A stretch of DNA of 64,000 nt, taken from assembly GCA_034436755.1 (NCBI GenBank), contig DAOTVB010000025.1:36354-100353 (forward strand). Direction: 5' to 3'. Made by a program: the position numbers and the translations under genes. Source of the DNA: CAKZQX01 sp034436755. GTDB lineage: Bacteria; Chloroflexota; Chloroflexia; Chloroflexales; Chloroflexaceae. The notes beneath the pieces were generated by a model, which worked only from the letters and a program-made list of their open reading frames with translations, did not search any database and was not told the origin of the DNA. Shown here piece after piece: positions 8,366 through 16,240 of this stretch. How positions within the stretch are numbered: the first letter of the stretch is position 1; each line of letters opens with the position of its first letter.

Positions 8366-8680
8366 ATGCAACTGGCAGATTACCTCGATTTTGTCAGCCC
8401 TGATGTGACTCGGCTGAAGGGCCATCGCATCGGGTTGGAGCAGATTATCGAGCGCTATCATCTGGGGGCCAGCCCGGAACAGATCGCGCTCGACTTTCCC
8501 GGCCTGAGTCTGGAAATGATCTATGGCACCATCGCCTACTACCTGCACAACCGTGCCGCAGTGGATGCTTATCTGGCACGGCTTGATGCCCTGGTCGCCC
8601 GGCGCATCGCCGCGCATGATGCCCAACACCCGGTACCACTGCTGGTAGAACTGCGGCAGCGGCTTGCCACTCGCAGGTAG
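8366..8680 (+). CDS. DUF433 family protein (antitoxin-like)
   Basis: 104 residues, slightly longer than typical DUF433 proteins (75-90). The family core is clear: 'YLDFVSPDVTRLKGHRIGLE' is the strand region ending in an RIxLE-like motif, followed by a helix-turn-helix-like segment 'YHLGASPEQIALDFPGLSLE' and 'IYGTIAYYLHNRAAVDAYL'. DUF433 proteins are often the antitoxin partner of a DUF5615 PIN-like toxin encoded just downstream. Here no toxin follows: bases 8681-8947 have no convincing gene, only broken frames. So it may be an orphan antitoxin or a stand-alone DNA-binding protein. GAGGACC lies before the ATG. Confidence 0.75.
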   Translation: MQLADYLDFVSPDVTRLKGHRIGLEQIIERYHLGASPEQIALDFPGLSLEMIYGTIAYYLHNRAAVDAYLARLDALVARRIAAHDAQHPVPLLVELRQRLATRR

Positions 8681-8947
8681 AAAGCTTCATCAGATTATTC
8701 TCTTAAACAATTTGAGCAGTAAAACAGACCATTCCCTGGAGCAAAACGATGACCTACTCGCCAGAAGAACTGCAGTGCAGCCGATAAAAATGCAACTTCA
8801 GCGGCGCAAATGCCGTCCTCTACGCCAACGTGGGCTCAACAATTGCTTACCAAGTTTCCTGAGTTCAATCCTGAATGGCCTGATCCAGAGTGCCCACGAT
8901 AATGCGCCAACAGGTAAACGTGCAACGTGGCAACGTGTTAACACATC

Positions 8948-9919
8948 CTACCCGGCCGCATCACGCAAACGCTGCTCTAGCGTGGGCAAGTCCGGTACAT
9001 CCGGGATGTCCGCGCGCAACGCCTGTAAGCGGGTCACATCCGTAATCTTCCGGATCAGGTTGGTCAGGCGCATAGGTGCCTCGGGGAAGCGCAGGGCAAG
9101 CAGGGCTTCAAGGGTCTCACGTTCCGTTTGCAGCAGACGAGCCGTCTGTTCAGCTTGCAGCCGGGCTTCAGTTTCCGCCATCCGCGCTTGCCATTTGGCT
9201 TCCTGCGCCTGCCATTTGGCTTCCTGCGCCTGCCATTTGGCTTCCTGCTTCGCTTCCTGCTCGGCAATAATATCCTTCGCCAGATACTCAATCAGATCGG
9301 AACTCATCAGTTTCTCCCTCGTTACCAGATTGATAAAGCGTGTGGGTGCCATGATCGGCGCGGCAAACACGCCCAGGATTGCCAGCAGATCGGCTTGTTG
9401 CGGCAGCGGAGCCGTCGTTAGCAGTGTGCGGGCGGCCTGTTCCACCAGCGTTATATCGGCTCCATGCATCAGCGGGCTGAGGGTAGTCAACGCGAGGTTG
9501 CCCGTTGCCACGGCGGTCGCCGCGTCCTGCTCCCACAATCGGACACAGCGAAACGGCCACTGATGCTGCACCTGCCCATCAATCGCCATCGTGAGCGTGT
9601 CACCCGTATCATCCGCCGGTTTCAGGTACACGATGGTGCCAATGATCGTCATATGCGGTTCATCTTGCCCCAGCAGGCCCATATAGCTCGCCAGCCGCCA
9701 TAGGGCGGCCGCATCATAATACCCTTGCCACTCCAGCAGGTGAAGATACTCTTGCCCCTGGGGACTACGTACCCGCAGCAGGATATCCAGATACTTCTTT
9801 TGCATCGGCAGTTCGGGAATGCTGACCGCCTGCACACCGGCAACGGGCAAGCCCAGCAGCGGGATGAGATCGGTCGTGCGCAGCGCGGTCAGCCGCTTCA
9901 GGGGAATATCCGTTTTCAT
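8948..9919 (-). CDS. Rpn family (PD-(D/E)XK nuclease / transposase-like) protein
   Basis: 323 residues. The N-terminal ~180 resemble the recombination-promoting nuclease family: 'KRLTALRTTDLIPLLGLP', then 'KKYLDILLRVRSPQGQEYLH' with 'LLEWQGYYD' in the place of the D-(E/Q)xK nuclease core. Residues ~225-265 are a charged coiled coil with three tandem 7-residue EAKWQAQ units encoded by 21 bp direct repeats (9191-9253). The C-terminal helix region ends in 'LPTLEQRLRDAAG'. Such genes are numerous, variable and often mobile in Chloroflexota and cyanobacteria. It stands alone in opposite orientation to the neighbours on its left. Catalytic competence is not certain because the nuclease motif is loose. 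Confidence 0.7.
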   Translation of the reverse strand: MKTDIPLKRLTALRTTDLIPLLGLPVAGVQAVSIPELPMQKKYLDILLRVRSPQGQEYLHLLEWQGYYDAAALWRLASYMGLLGQDEPHMTIIGTIVYLKPADDTGDTLTMAIDGQVQHQWPFRCVRLWEQDAATAVATGNLALTTLSPLMHGADITLVEQAARTLLTTAPLPQQADLLAILGVFAAPIMAPTRFINLVTREKLMSSDLIEYLAKDIIAEQEAKQEAKWQAQEAKWQAQEAKWQARMAETEARLQAEQTARLLQTERETLEALLALRFPEAPMRLTNLIRKITDVTRLQALRADIPDVPDLPTLEQRLRDAAG

Positions 9920-10026
9920 CAGGTGTCCTCGGTAAGGATACGCCGCTTCCAGTGCCTATTGTAGCACACATGGGCGTGTGTAGCGCAACGCTTCAAATCA
10001 CGAAATCACCCGAAATCCGCGAAAAT

Positions 10027-10060
10027 CCCCACTCGCCAATCGCCACTCCCCAATCGCCAA
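10027..10060. repeat. Heptanucleotide repeat (CAMTCGC-type)
   Basis: CACTCGC, CAATCGC, CACTCCC, CAATCGC in succession, period 7, abutting the truB stop codon (TAG on the minus strand at 10061-10063). Confidence 0.7.
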
Positions 10061-10948
10061 CTACGCAAACACCTTCTCCGCCCGCCACTGATCATCCTGG
10101 GCATCCACGCGGCGTAGCAGCGCCAGCAGCATACCATCCGGCAGGTGAACCCGCACATGGTCGCCCGGCAGATCGGGCCGCGTCAGGGGCAGGCCATTGC
10201 GTACCCGCCGGCTCTCCTCCGCCGTCAGCGTGATTGAGGGCCAGTCGGCGACGGCAATCTCGGGGGGCAGGAGTACCTGTGGTAGCAGCTCCGGGTTGGC
10301 CTGGAGCAGATCCAACGTGGTCGCCTGCCCCAACGTGAAGGAGCCGACGAAGGTACGCTCCAGTGCTGCCAGATGCGCACCGGTGCCCAGCGCCGCCCCC
10401 AGATCCCGCGCCAGCGCACGAATGTAGGTACCCTTGCTGCACGCCACATCAAGCACAAGTTCCGGCTGTGCCTGGTCAGTATCGAGCGCAATCAGTTCCA
10501 GGCGATCAATCGTCACCGGGCGCGGCGGGCGCTCCACCGTCTTGCCGGCGCGGGCCAGATCATACAGCCGCTGCCCCTGGTGATGCAGCGCCGAGTACAT
10601 CGGCGGTACCTGCATAATCGCGCCCCGGAACTGCGCCAGCGCTGCCTCGATCATCTCTGCGTGCAGCGTGGGCACAGGATACTGCTCCAGCGGCTCTCCC
10701 GCCGCATCGTCCGTGGTAGTGGTCAGGCCCAGGCGCACCACCGCCCGGTAGCCCTTGCGCGCATCGGCCAGATACTCGATCAGGCGGGTCGCTCGACCAA
10801 GCGCCAGCGGCAGCACGCCCGTCGCCGCCGGGTCCAGCGTCCCGGCATGTCCAACCTTGACGCCGCGCCCCACCAGCCGCCGCACCCGCGCAACAACATC
10901 GTGGGAGGTAATGCCCAGCGGTTTATTAATATTGAGAAAACCTTGCAT
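10061..10948 (-). CDS. truB: tRNA pseudouridine(55) synthase
   Basis: 295 residues, normal for bacterial TruB, which converts U55 in the T-loop of tRNAs to pseudouridine in the cytoplasm. It opens with 'GFLNINKPLGITSHDVVARV'. The catalytic Asp is in 'GHAGTLDPAATGVLPLALG' (about residue 39). Further family motifs are 'GYRAVVRLGLTT', 'MYSALHHQGQRLYDLARAG' and 'CSKGTYIRALARDLG'. A C-terminal PUA-like extension ends in 'VRVHLPDGMLLALLRR'. It is the last gene of the nusA-infB operon. A 140 bp heptanucleotide repeat block lies between it and nrnA, which could weaken co-expression. Confidence 0.95.
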   Translation of the reverse strand: MQGFLNINKPLGITSHDVVARVRRLVGRGVKVGHAGTLDPAATGVLPLALGRATRLIEYLADARKGYRAVVRLGLTTTTDDAAGEPLEQYPVPTLHAEMIEAALAQFRGAIMQVPPMYSALHHQGQRLYDLARAGKTVERPPRPVTIDRLELIALDTDQAQPELVLDVACSKGTYIRALARDLGAALGTGAHLAALERTFVGSFTLGQATTLDLLQANPELLPQVLLPPEIAVADWPSITLTAEESRRVRNGLPLTRPDLPGDHVRVHLPDGMLLALLRRVDAQDDQWRAEKVFA

Positions 10949-10963
10949 GAACTGTATTGCGAA

Positions 10964-11105
10964 GTCCGTAATCCGTAATCCGTAATCCGTATTCTGATGA
11001 GTACGGGATACAGCCTACGAACTACGGACTACGGACTACGGGCTACGGGCTACGGACTACAGACTACGGACTACGGACTACGGACTACGGACTATGGACT
11101 ACGGA
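10964..11105. repeat. Heptanucleotide repeat block (CCGTAAT then GGACTAC)
   Basis: Begins with several CCGTAAT units. After a short spacer come about a dozen GGACTAC/GGGCTAC units with single-base variants (ACAGACT, ACTATGG). Period 7 throughout. It fills the whole nrnA-truB intergenic space and touches the nrnA stop codon. Confidence 0.9.
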
Positions 11106-12104
11106 CTATGGCTTCTCTGCCAGTGCGGCCTGCACCGCCGGGATCACTTCCCGCCGGGCCGCGTCGAGATCCATCGCCAGGGTTGCGCCGGCTGCCTGCG
11201 TATGCCCGCCGCCGCCCCAGGTTTTGGCAATCGCAGCAACATCAATCCCCGGCGATGAGCGCAGGCTGATCTTGATATCGCCGCCGGCACGCTCCTTGAA
11301 GAGAATACAGGCGCGCACTCCGGCCACCCGCTGCATCACCTGGACCACATCATCGCTGGCCTCATCCTCGGCCCCCGTCTGGCGCAGCATCTCCTGTGAG
11401 ACATAGGTCCAGATCAGCGCACCATCCCGCTCGATCCGGCTGAGTGCCTGCCCGATCAGTTGCACCGTGCTGTAGGGCGTCGCATAGTAGACCGCATCAA
11501 CCACTGCGCGATGCTGCGCGCCTGCCTTGAGCAGTTCGGCCGCCACATGCAGCGACTGCGGGTTGGTGCTGTTTGTCTGAAAACTCTGCGTATCGGTGGT
11601 CAACCCCAGCAGCAGACAGGTTGCCGCCTCGGGTGAGATCGGTGCTTCCAGCGCCCGCAGGAGCAGGTAGAGCACTTCGGCAGTTGAGGCCGCCTGCGAC
11701 ATAATCAGGTTGACCCGACCCGCGCCGTCATTCGTCACATGATGATCGACAATCACCAGCGGCTGTGCTTGCAGATGTTCGGCATGTTCCGTATGCACCG
11801 GCCCAACCCGCTCCAGGCTGGCGGTATCCACCATCCAGATCAGATCGGCTTCCGGCAGCGCCATGCCTGGCGTGTAGACCTGCACATGCTCAATCCCCGG
11901 CAGGGTTTCGGTATAGGAAGGAATATCCGACGACGCCAGCGCAATCGGCGTCTTCCCCAGGTCGCGCAGAGCATGCCAGAGGCCCAGCATCGAGCCAATG
12001 GCATCACCATCGGGATTGATATGTGAGAGCAGCAAAATGCGCCCGGCGCGCTCAAGTTCGGCGGCAATCGCGGGCGCAGCAGCGGTCGGGTCTGTGTAGA
12101 TCAT
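11106..12104 (-). CDS. nrnA: DHH/DHHA1 phosphoesterase (NrnA-type oligoribonuclease / pAp phosphatase)
   Basis: 332 residues. N-terminal DHH domain motifs: 'LSHINPDGDAIGSMLGL' (metal-binding Asp residues), 'WMVDTAS' and 'VIVDHHVTNDGAG', which is the signature DHH. The C-terminal DHHA1 domain ends with 'GGGGHTQAAGATL'. NrnA degrades 2-5 nt RNAs and dephosphorylates 3'-phosphoadenosine 5'-phosphate. It is normally found between rbfA and truB, as here. Its ATG overlaps the stop of the upstream methyltransferase by 4 bp, indicating translational coupling. Confidence 0.92.
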   Translation of the reverse strand: MIYTDPTAAAPAIAAELERAGRILLLSHINPDGDAIGSMLGLWHALRDLGKTPIALASSDIPSYTETLPGIEHVQVYTPGMALPEADLIWMVDTASLERVGPVHTEHAEHLQAQPLVIVDHHVTNDGAGRVNLIMSQAASTAEVLYLLLRALEAPISPEAATCLLLGLTTDTQSFQTNSTNPQSLHVAAELLKAGAQHRAVVDAVYYATPYSTVQLIGQALSRIERDGALIWTYVSQEMLRQTGAEDEASDDVVQVMQRVAGVRACILFKERAGGDIKISLRSSPGIDVAAIAKTWGGGGHTQAAGATLAMDLDAARREVIPAVQAALAEKP

Positions 12105-12697
12105 ACTGTTTTGTCTTCCTCGGGTTTCTGCAAACGGTACACCGTGTGGCCGGAACGTTTTTTAACTTCCTTGAGTTTAAGCTGGTGTCGGGTACCGATA
12201 CCGGGTATCAACCGATTCAGGCCACTTACAACCACAAACCAGAATTCACCACCAGGAGCCAGTCGCGCAAATGGCGCGAGGATAAAGTCGTGCTCAATGG
12301 CTTCATCGCCGATTTTTGCCGGGATGTTCGACACAATCAGGTCGTATGTTCCATCCGGCACCTGTTCCAATCCGACACTCCCCAGCACCCGGGTGTTATG
12401 CGTCTCATTCAGGGTGCAGTTGTGCCGCGCATAACGCACCGCCAGGAGATTGCTGTCGGCCATGATGACTTCGGCCTCTGGGAAGCAGTGCGCCAGAACA
12501 ATGCCGATGACGCCGGCACCGCACCCCAGGTCAAGGATGCGCCGGGGTGCGATGACATCCAGGGTGCGCAGGAGCAGATCCGTTCCCACATCAACCTGAA
12601 ATGAAGAGAACAATGTATGCGCTACATCAAAGGCAAACGACTGATCACGCACCCGGTACGCAATCCGCTTTTTGAAGTAGACATCAGGACCATTCAT
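12101..12697 (-). CDS. Class I SAM-dependent methyltransferase, RsmC/RlmG-like
   Basis: 198 residues. The Rossmann methyltransferase core has motif I 'ILDLGCGAGVIGIVLA', motif II 'AEVIMADSNLLAVRYARHN', and 'YDLIVSNIPAKIG' where rRNA guanine-N2 methyltransferases (RsmC/RlmG) carry NPPFH. The first 40 residues (YRVRDQSFAFDVAHTLFSS) match the short N-terminal lead of single-domain MTS proteins. The NIPA variant could change substrate preference. It lies between rbfA and nrnA, not a usual position, which points to an rRNA or tRNA substrate. It is coupled to nrnA by a 4 bp overlap. Substrate is not determinable from sequence. Confidence 0.8.
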   Translation of the reverse strand: MNGPDVYFKKRIAYRVRDQSFAFDVAHTLFSSFQVDVGTDLLLRTLDVIAPRRILDLGCGAGVIGIVLAHCFPEAEVIMADSNLLAVRYARHNCTLNETHNTRVLGSVGLEQVPDGTYDLIVSNIPAKIGDEAIEHDFILAPFARLAPGGEFWFVVVSGLNRLIPGIGTRHQLKLKEVKKRSGHTVYRLQKPEEDKTV

Positions 12698-12742
12698 AAA
12701 GCCGGGCAGCGCACGGCGGCCGCAGTCTGGCGGACAGCAGGG

Positions 12743-13165
12743 TTACTCTTCACCTCTACCCTCCTCCAGACCGGGTTCTTCGGTCCCCGGCACTTCTTCC
12801 ATGGCTGCTGCCCGCTGCTCACGCTCGCGGGCAACCTCACGCAACACTTCATCAATGTGCATCGAGTAGTCCAGTGAAGTATCGAGTTCCAGGTGCAATT
12901 CGGGAATAAAGCGCATGTGGCGTAACTCTTCCGCCACCCGCCGCCGTAAAAATCCCCGCGCCCGCTGGAGACCCTGCATCGTCTCCGTGCGTTGCATCTC
13001 ATCGCCCATTACTGAGATACGTACCCGCGCGCGTTGCAGGTCCGCGCTGACTTCCACACCGACAACGGTGGCGAAGCTGACCCGCGGATCCTTCAACTCA
13101 AACTGGATCGTTTCACCCAGCACGCGCTGGATACTATCGGCAACCTGTTTTGTCCGTCGTGACAT
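12743..13165 (-). CDS. rbfA: 30S ribosome-binding factor A
   Basis: 140 residues. RbfA binds the 30S subunit near the 5' helix of 16S rRNA and aids its late maturation. It begins 'RRTKQVADSIQRVLGETIQF', followed by 'KDPRVSFATVVGVEVSADLQ' and 'ARVRISVMG', the KH-type fold signature. 'RARGFLRRRVAEELRHMRFI' and 'PELHLELDTSLDYSMHIDEV' complete the family pattern. The last ~25 residues are an acidic Glu-rich tail beyond the conserved core. It is separated from infB by ~220 bp carrying a palindromic element, whereas in most operons the two are nearly adjacent. Confidence 0.93.
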   Translation of the reverse strand: MSRRTKQVADSIQRVLGETIQFELKDPRVSFATVVGVEVSADLQRARVRISVMGDEMQRTETMQGLQRARGFLRRRVAEELRHMRFIPELHLELDTSLDYSMHIDEVLREVAREREQRAAAMEEVPGTEEPGLEEGRGEE

Positions 13166-13218
13166 GGTCTATCCCAACATCTGCCATATCCGCATAGCCA
13201 TGCGAACATGACATCCAT

Positions 13219-13383
13219 AATTCGTACGACTTACGCGATTTTGTGCCTGGAAGCGCATATCGCCGCCGGTAGGGTGGCGGAGCTATTCTTTTTCACAAAA
13301 ACTTTGCACAAAGTGCAAAGTTTTTGTGAAAGAAAAGCACCATTTGTGCGACCACTTGTGCGACCAGCGCGTAACGGCTGTCC
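13219..13383. repeat. Family I nested palindromic element, copy 5 (single)
   Basis: Diverged outer arms: TACGACTTACGCGATT and CAGCGCGTAACGGCTGT. Left middle arm ATCGCCGCCGGTAGGGTGGC; the right middle arm is mostly lost (AGCACCATTTGTGCG). The central stem is intact: 19 bp (13291-13309 with 13313-13331), loop AAA. Located between infB and rbfA. Confidence 0.75.
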
Positions 13384-13387
13384 TTGA

Positions 13388-15640
13388 TCAGGCCGTACGC
13401 GTAACCCGCTCCGTGCGGAAGAACTCCATCGTATCGCTCACCTGGACGCCGGGGAACCCTTCCACCACCAGACCACACTCGTAGCCCGCCGACACTTCAC
13501 GCACATCGTCCTTGAAGCGCTTGAGACTGCTAATCCGCCCGGTATGTTGCACCACACCGCTGCGCAACACCCGCACGCTCAGGTTACGCGTGACATGCCC
13601 ATCGGTGACGAAGAGACCAGCCACAACTTCCCGCGAAGGCAGCCGGAATGTCTCGCGTACCTCAGCATACCCCTCAATAACCTCTTTATATTCGGGATCG
13701 AGCAGACCGGTCATGGCTTTCTTGATATCCTCAGTGAGCTTGTAGATAACATCGTAGTAGCGGATATCTACACCATGCTGCTCGGCAGAGCGCCGCCCGG
13801 TGACATCCGGCCGTGCGTTAAAGCCAACGATAATCGCCCGGCTGGCAACCGCCAGGTTCACATCACTCTGCGAGATCGTCCCGGTGCCCTTGTGGATCAC
13901 CCGGATCTGCACCTCATCCTGGTTCTGGTTCAACTGGTTGATCTGATGTTCAATCGCCCCAATCGAGCCCTGCACATCGGCCTTCAGGATCAGGTTCAAC
14001 TCCTTTATCTGCCCCTGCTGAATACTGCTGAACAGTTCATCCAGGCTGGGGCCGCGCGAACTGCTGCTGGCAATCGCTTCCATCCGCTCCTGCCGTTGTC
14101 GCTGCACCGCAAGCTCACGCGCAATCTGCAGATCATCCATTACCTGGAGGATATCCCCCGCCTGGGGCACCCCTTCCAGGCCCAGGATCTCAACCGGCAT
14201 CGCCGGTTCCGCGAAACGGAGCCGCTTCCCGGTCTCATTGAACATCATCTTAATCTTACCCGGTACCGCGCCAACCAGCACATTATCTTCCGGGCGGAGG
14301 GTGCCATTCTGCACCAGTACCGTCGCAACCGGCCCCCGGTTCTTATCAAGCTCGGCCTCAATAATCGTACCGACTGCCTGCGCATCGGGGTTGGCCTTCA
14401 GATCTTCCAGGTCGGCAACGAGCAGGATAATTTCCAGCAGACCATCGATGTTGATCTTCTGGCGGGCCGATACTTCAACACAGGGCACATTCCCGCCATA
14501 CTCCTCAATCACCACCTCGTTCATTGCCAGTTCCTGCTTGACCCGATCGGGATTAGCCGCCGCCAGATCAATTTTGTTAATGGCAACAATCATGGGGACA
14601 CCCGCCGCTTTCACGTGAGCAATCGCCTCCAGCGTCTGCGGCATTACACCGTCGTCGGCGGCAACTACCAGCACAACAATATCGGTCGCCTGCGCGCCAC
14701 GGGCCCGCATCGCCGTAAATGCCTCGTGACCGGGTGTATCCAGAAAGGTAATTTTCCGCCCGTGATCCTCGATCTGGTATGCGCCGATATGCTGCGTAAT
14801 CCCCCCGGCCTCACCTTCGGCAACCCGCGCCGAGCGGACGGCATCAAGCAACTTGGTCTTCCCGTGGTCAACATGTCCCATAATGGTGACAACTGGTGGA
14901 CGAACACGCATTTTCTTGGGATCTTGCGCCACCAGAACATCGGAAATATTCTCGACCACATTGGCAATTTTCTCAGGAACCAGTTCTTTGGTTTCCAGGC
15001 CAAAATCGGCAGCAATCACGGCTGCGGTTTCATAATCAATCTGCTGGTTAATATTGGCGATAACACCGCCCTTCATCAACGCCTTAAGAATCTCGGCCGC
15101 ACCAATACCAGTTGCCTCCGAAAACTCCCGCACCGTCATATTGGGCGGCAGTTCAATCGGACCACGCGGGCGCACGGGAGGCCGGGGAGCCGCCTGCCGC
15201 TGGGCAGTTCCACCGCCCTGACGACCGCCACCCTGACGACCGCCACCCTGACGACCGCCCCCGCCGCCGCCCTGACGCCCGGCACCGCCGCCACCCTGGC
15301 GTCCAGCACCGCCGCCGCCTTGACGCCCGGCACCACCGCCACCCTGGCGACCAGTCCCACCACCGGCACTACCGCCCCCGCCGCCGCCCCCACTCCGGGC
15401 ACGGCTACCACGATTACGGCTACTCCGCTGGCCTGATGGTCCATCAGGCGTTGCATCGCCATTCGTATGTGGTCGGCTGCGGTTATTCCTGGTCTCAGAT
15501 CCCGATCCGGATCCCGATCCGGATCCGGTGCGTGAAGGCCCCCCACGGGTATTGCCCCGTGTGTCGCCACCGCTACCCCGCGAACCACCGCCGCGAGTTG
15601 TTGTCACCTGCTCTTCAGAAGAAGTCTTACCCTTCGCCAT
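13388..15640 (-). CDS. infB: Translation initiation factor IF-2
   Basis: 750 residues from the ATG at 15640, chosen because AAAGGGA lies just upstream and 'MAKGKTSSEE' starts there; a longer frame upstream lacks support. IF-2 delivers fMet-tRNA to the 30S subunit and promotes subunit joining. Residues ~15-170 form a low-complexity Gly/Arg/Gln region with repeated GGGGAGRQ units. Then come the IF2_N segment 'PPNMTVREFSEATGIGAAEI', the GTPase domain with G1 'GHVDHGKT' near residue 253, G3 'DTPGHEAF', G4 'NKID', domain II, and the C-terminal 'IVGFNARPD' and 'GYECGL' motifs. Same transcript as nusA and ylxR. Confidence 0.96.
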   Translation of the reverse strand: MAKGKTSSEEQVTTTRGGGSRGSGGDTRGNTRGGPSRTGSGSGSGSGSETRNNRSRPHTNGDATPDGPSGQRSSRNRGSRARSGGGGGGGSAGGGTGRQGGGGAGRQGGGGAGRQGGGGAGRQGGGGGGRQGGGRQGGGRQGGGTAQRQAAPRPPVRPRGPIELPPNMTVREFSEATGIGAAEILKALMKGGVIANINQQIDYETAAVIAADFGLETKELVPEKIANVVENISDVLVAQDPKKMRVRPPVVTIMGHVDHGKTKLLDAVRSARVAEGEAGGITQHIGAYQIEDHGRKITFLDTPGHEAFTAMRARGAQATDIVVLVVAADDGVMPQTLEAIAHVKAAGVPMIVAINKIDLAAANPDRVKQELAMNEVVIEEYGGNVPCVEVSARQKINIDGLLEIILLVADLEDLKANPDAQAVGTIIEAELDKNRGPVATVLVQNGTLRPEDNVLVGAVPGKIKMMFNETGKRLRFAEPAMPVEILGLEGVPQAGDILQVMDDLQIARELAVQRQRQERMEAIASSSSRGPSLDELFSSIQQGQIKELNLILKADVQGSIGAIEHQINQLNQNQDEVQIRVIHKGTGTISQSDVNLAVASRAIIVGFNARPDVTGRRSAEQHGVDIRYYDVIYKLTEDIKKAMTGLLDPEYKEVIEGYAEVRETFRLPSREVVAGLFVTDGHVTRNLSVRVLRSGVVQHTGRISSLKRFKDDVREVSAGYECGLVVEGFPGVQVSDTMEFFRTERVTRTA

Positions 15641-15813
15641 TCTGCATCCCTTTCCACTCCAGCAGACGCAACCAGACCGGGGACGTAAGGTACGTACCAC
15701 CGACCCGGCGCATCAGGGAGTCTCCCTGAAGGCGACTGCGGATAGCATTTGCGTGTTAACAACAATATCCGCCGCCTTCATCCATAACAATTGTCAATTT
15801 CCTGATTTTACGT

Positions 15814-16140
15814 CTATGTACTGCCCGCATCATCGCCAGGCACTCGCGCTAATTCCTGGGCAAACTGCTCAAGTACCTCTCGATCCTCGGGATGCAACGC
15901 CGTCAGCCGCAGCGCGCGCTCGATACTCCGACGTTTTAAGGCCAACTCCCAACAATCGCGATTGAGACAGAGATATGCCCCGCGCCCATTCCGCTTCCCA
16001 GTCGGATCCATTTCGACCCGTCCATCGGCGGTACGAACAAGGCGCAGCAACGCACGTTTGGACTGCGTTGTGCGGCAGGAGAGACAGGTGCGTTGCGGCA
16101 CATGTTTCGGTCGTTGGCCGGATTGCTTCCCAGGACTCAT
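15814..16140 (-). CDS. ylxR: YlxR family RNA-binding protein (DUF448)
   Basis: 108 residues if started at ATG 16140 (GGGAACC upstream); a start at 16176 would add 12 residues without a ribosome site. The YlxR core is complete: 'QRTCLSCRTTQSKRALLRLV', then 'DPTGKRNGRGAYLCLNRDCW' and 'LKRRSIERALRL'. YlxR proteins are small basic nucleic-acid-binding proteins always found between nusA and infB; a regulatory or RNase P-related role has been proposed in Firmicutes. The conserved CxxC pair is present. About 170 bp separate it from infB. Confidence 0.9.
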   Translation of the reverse strand: MSPGKQSGQRPKHVPQRTCLSCRTTQSKRALLRLVRTADGRVEMDPTGKRNGRGAYLCLNRDCWELALKRRSIERALRLTALHPEDREVLEQFAQELARVPGDDAGST

Positions 16141-16240
16141 TGGTTCCCGTGCTGTCTGCATATGCTGTTTCGGCATACGTATGTATTATCACTATCAGGA
16201 TGTGCTACCCTGATCACACACATCCTGAACAAAATCCACT

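Noticed and set aside
8749..8870. Possible decayed gene starting MTYSPEELQCSR
   Set aside because: A ribosome-site-like GGAGCAAAACG precedes ATG 8749, but the frame stops after 12 codons and the continuation is not recognisable.
8664..9563. Plus-strand frame of ~300 codons after the DUF433 gene
   Set aside because: Most of it runs antisense to the Rpn-type gene and is Ser/Arg/Cys-rich. Its first part could hide a toxin partner, but no DUF5615-like motif is visible.
13544..15436. Long plus-strand open frame (630 codons) opposite infB
   Set aside because: It is a shadow of the high-GC infB gene: the minus-strand frame has all IF-2 motifs, while the plus-strand peptide has no family features.
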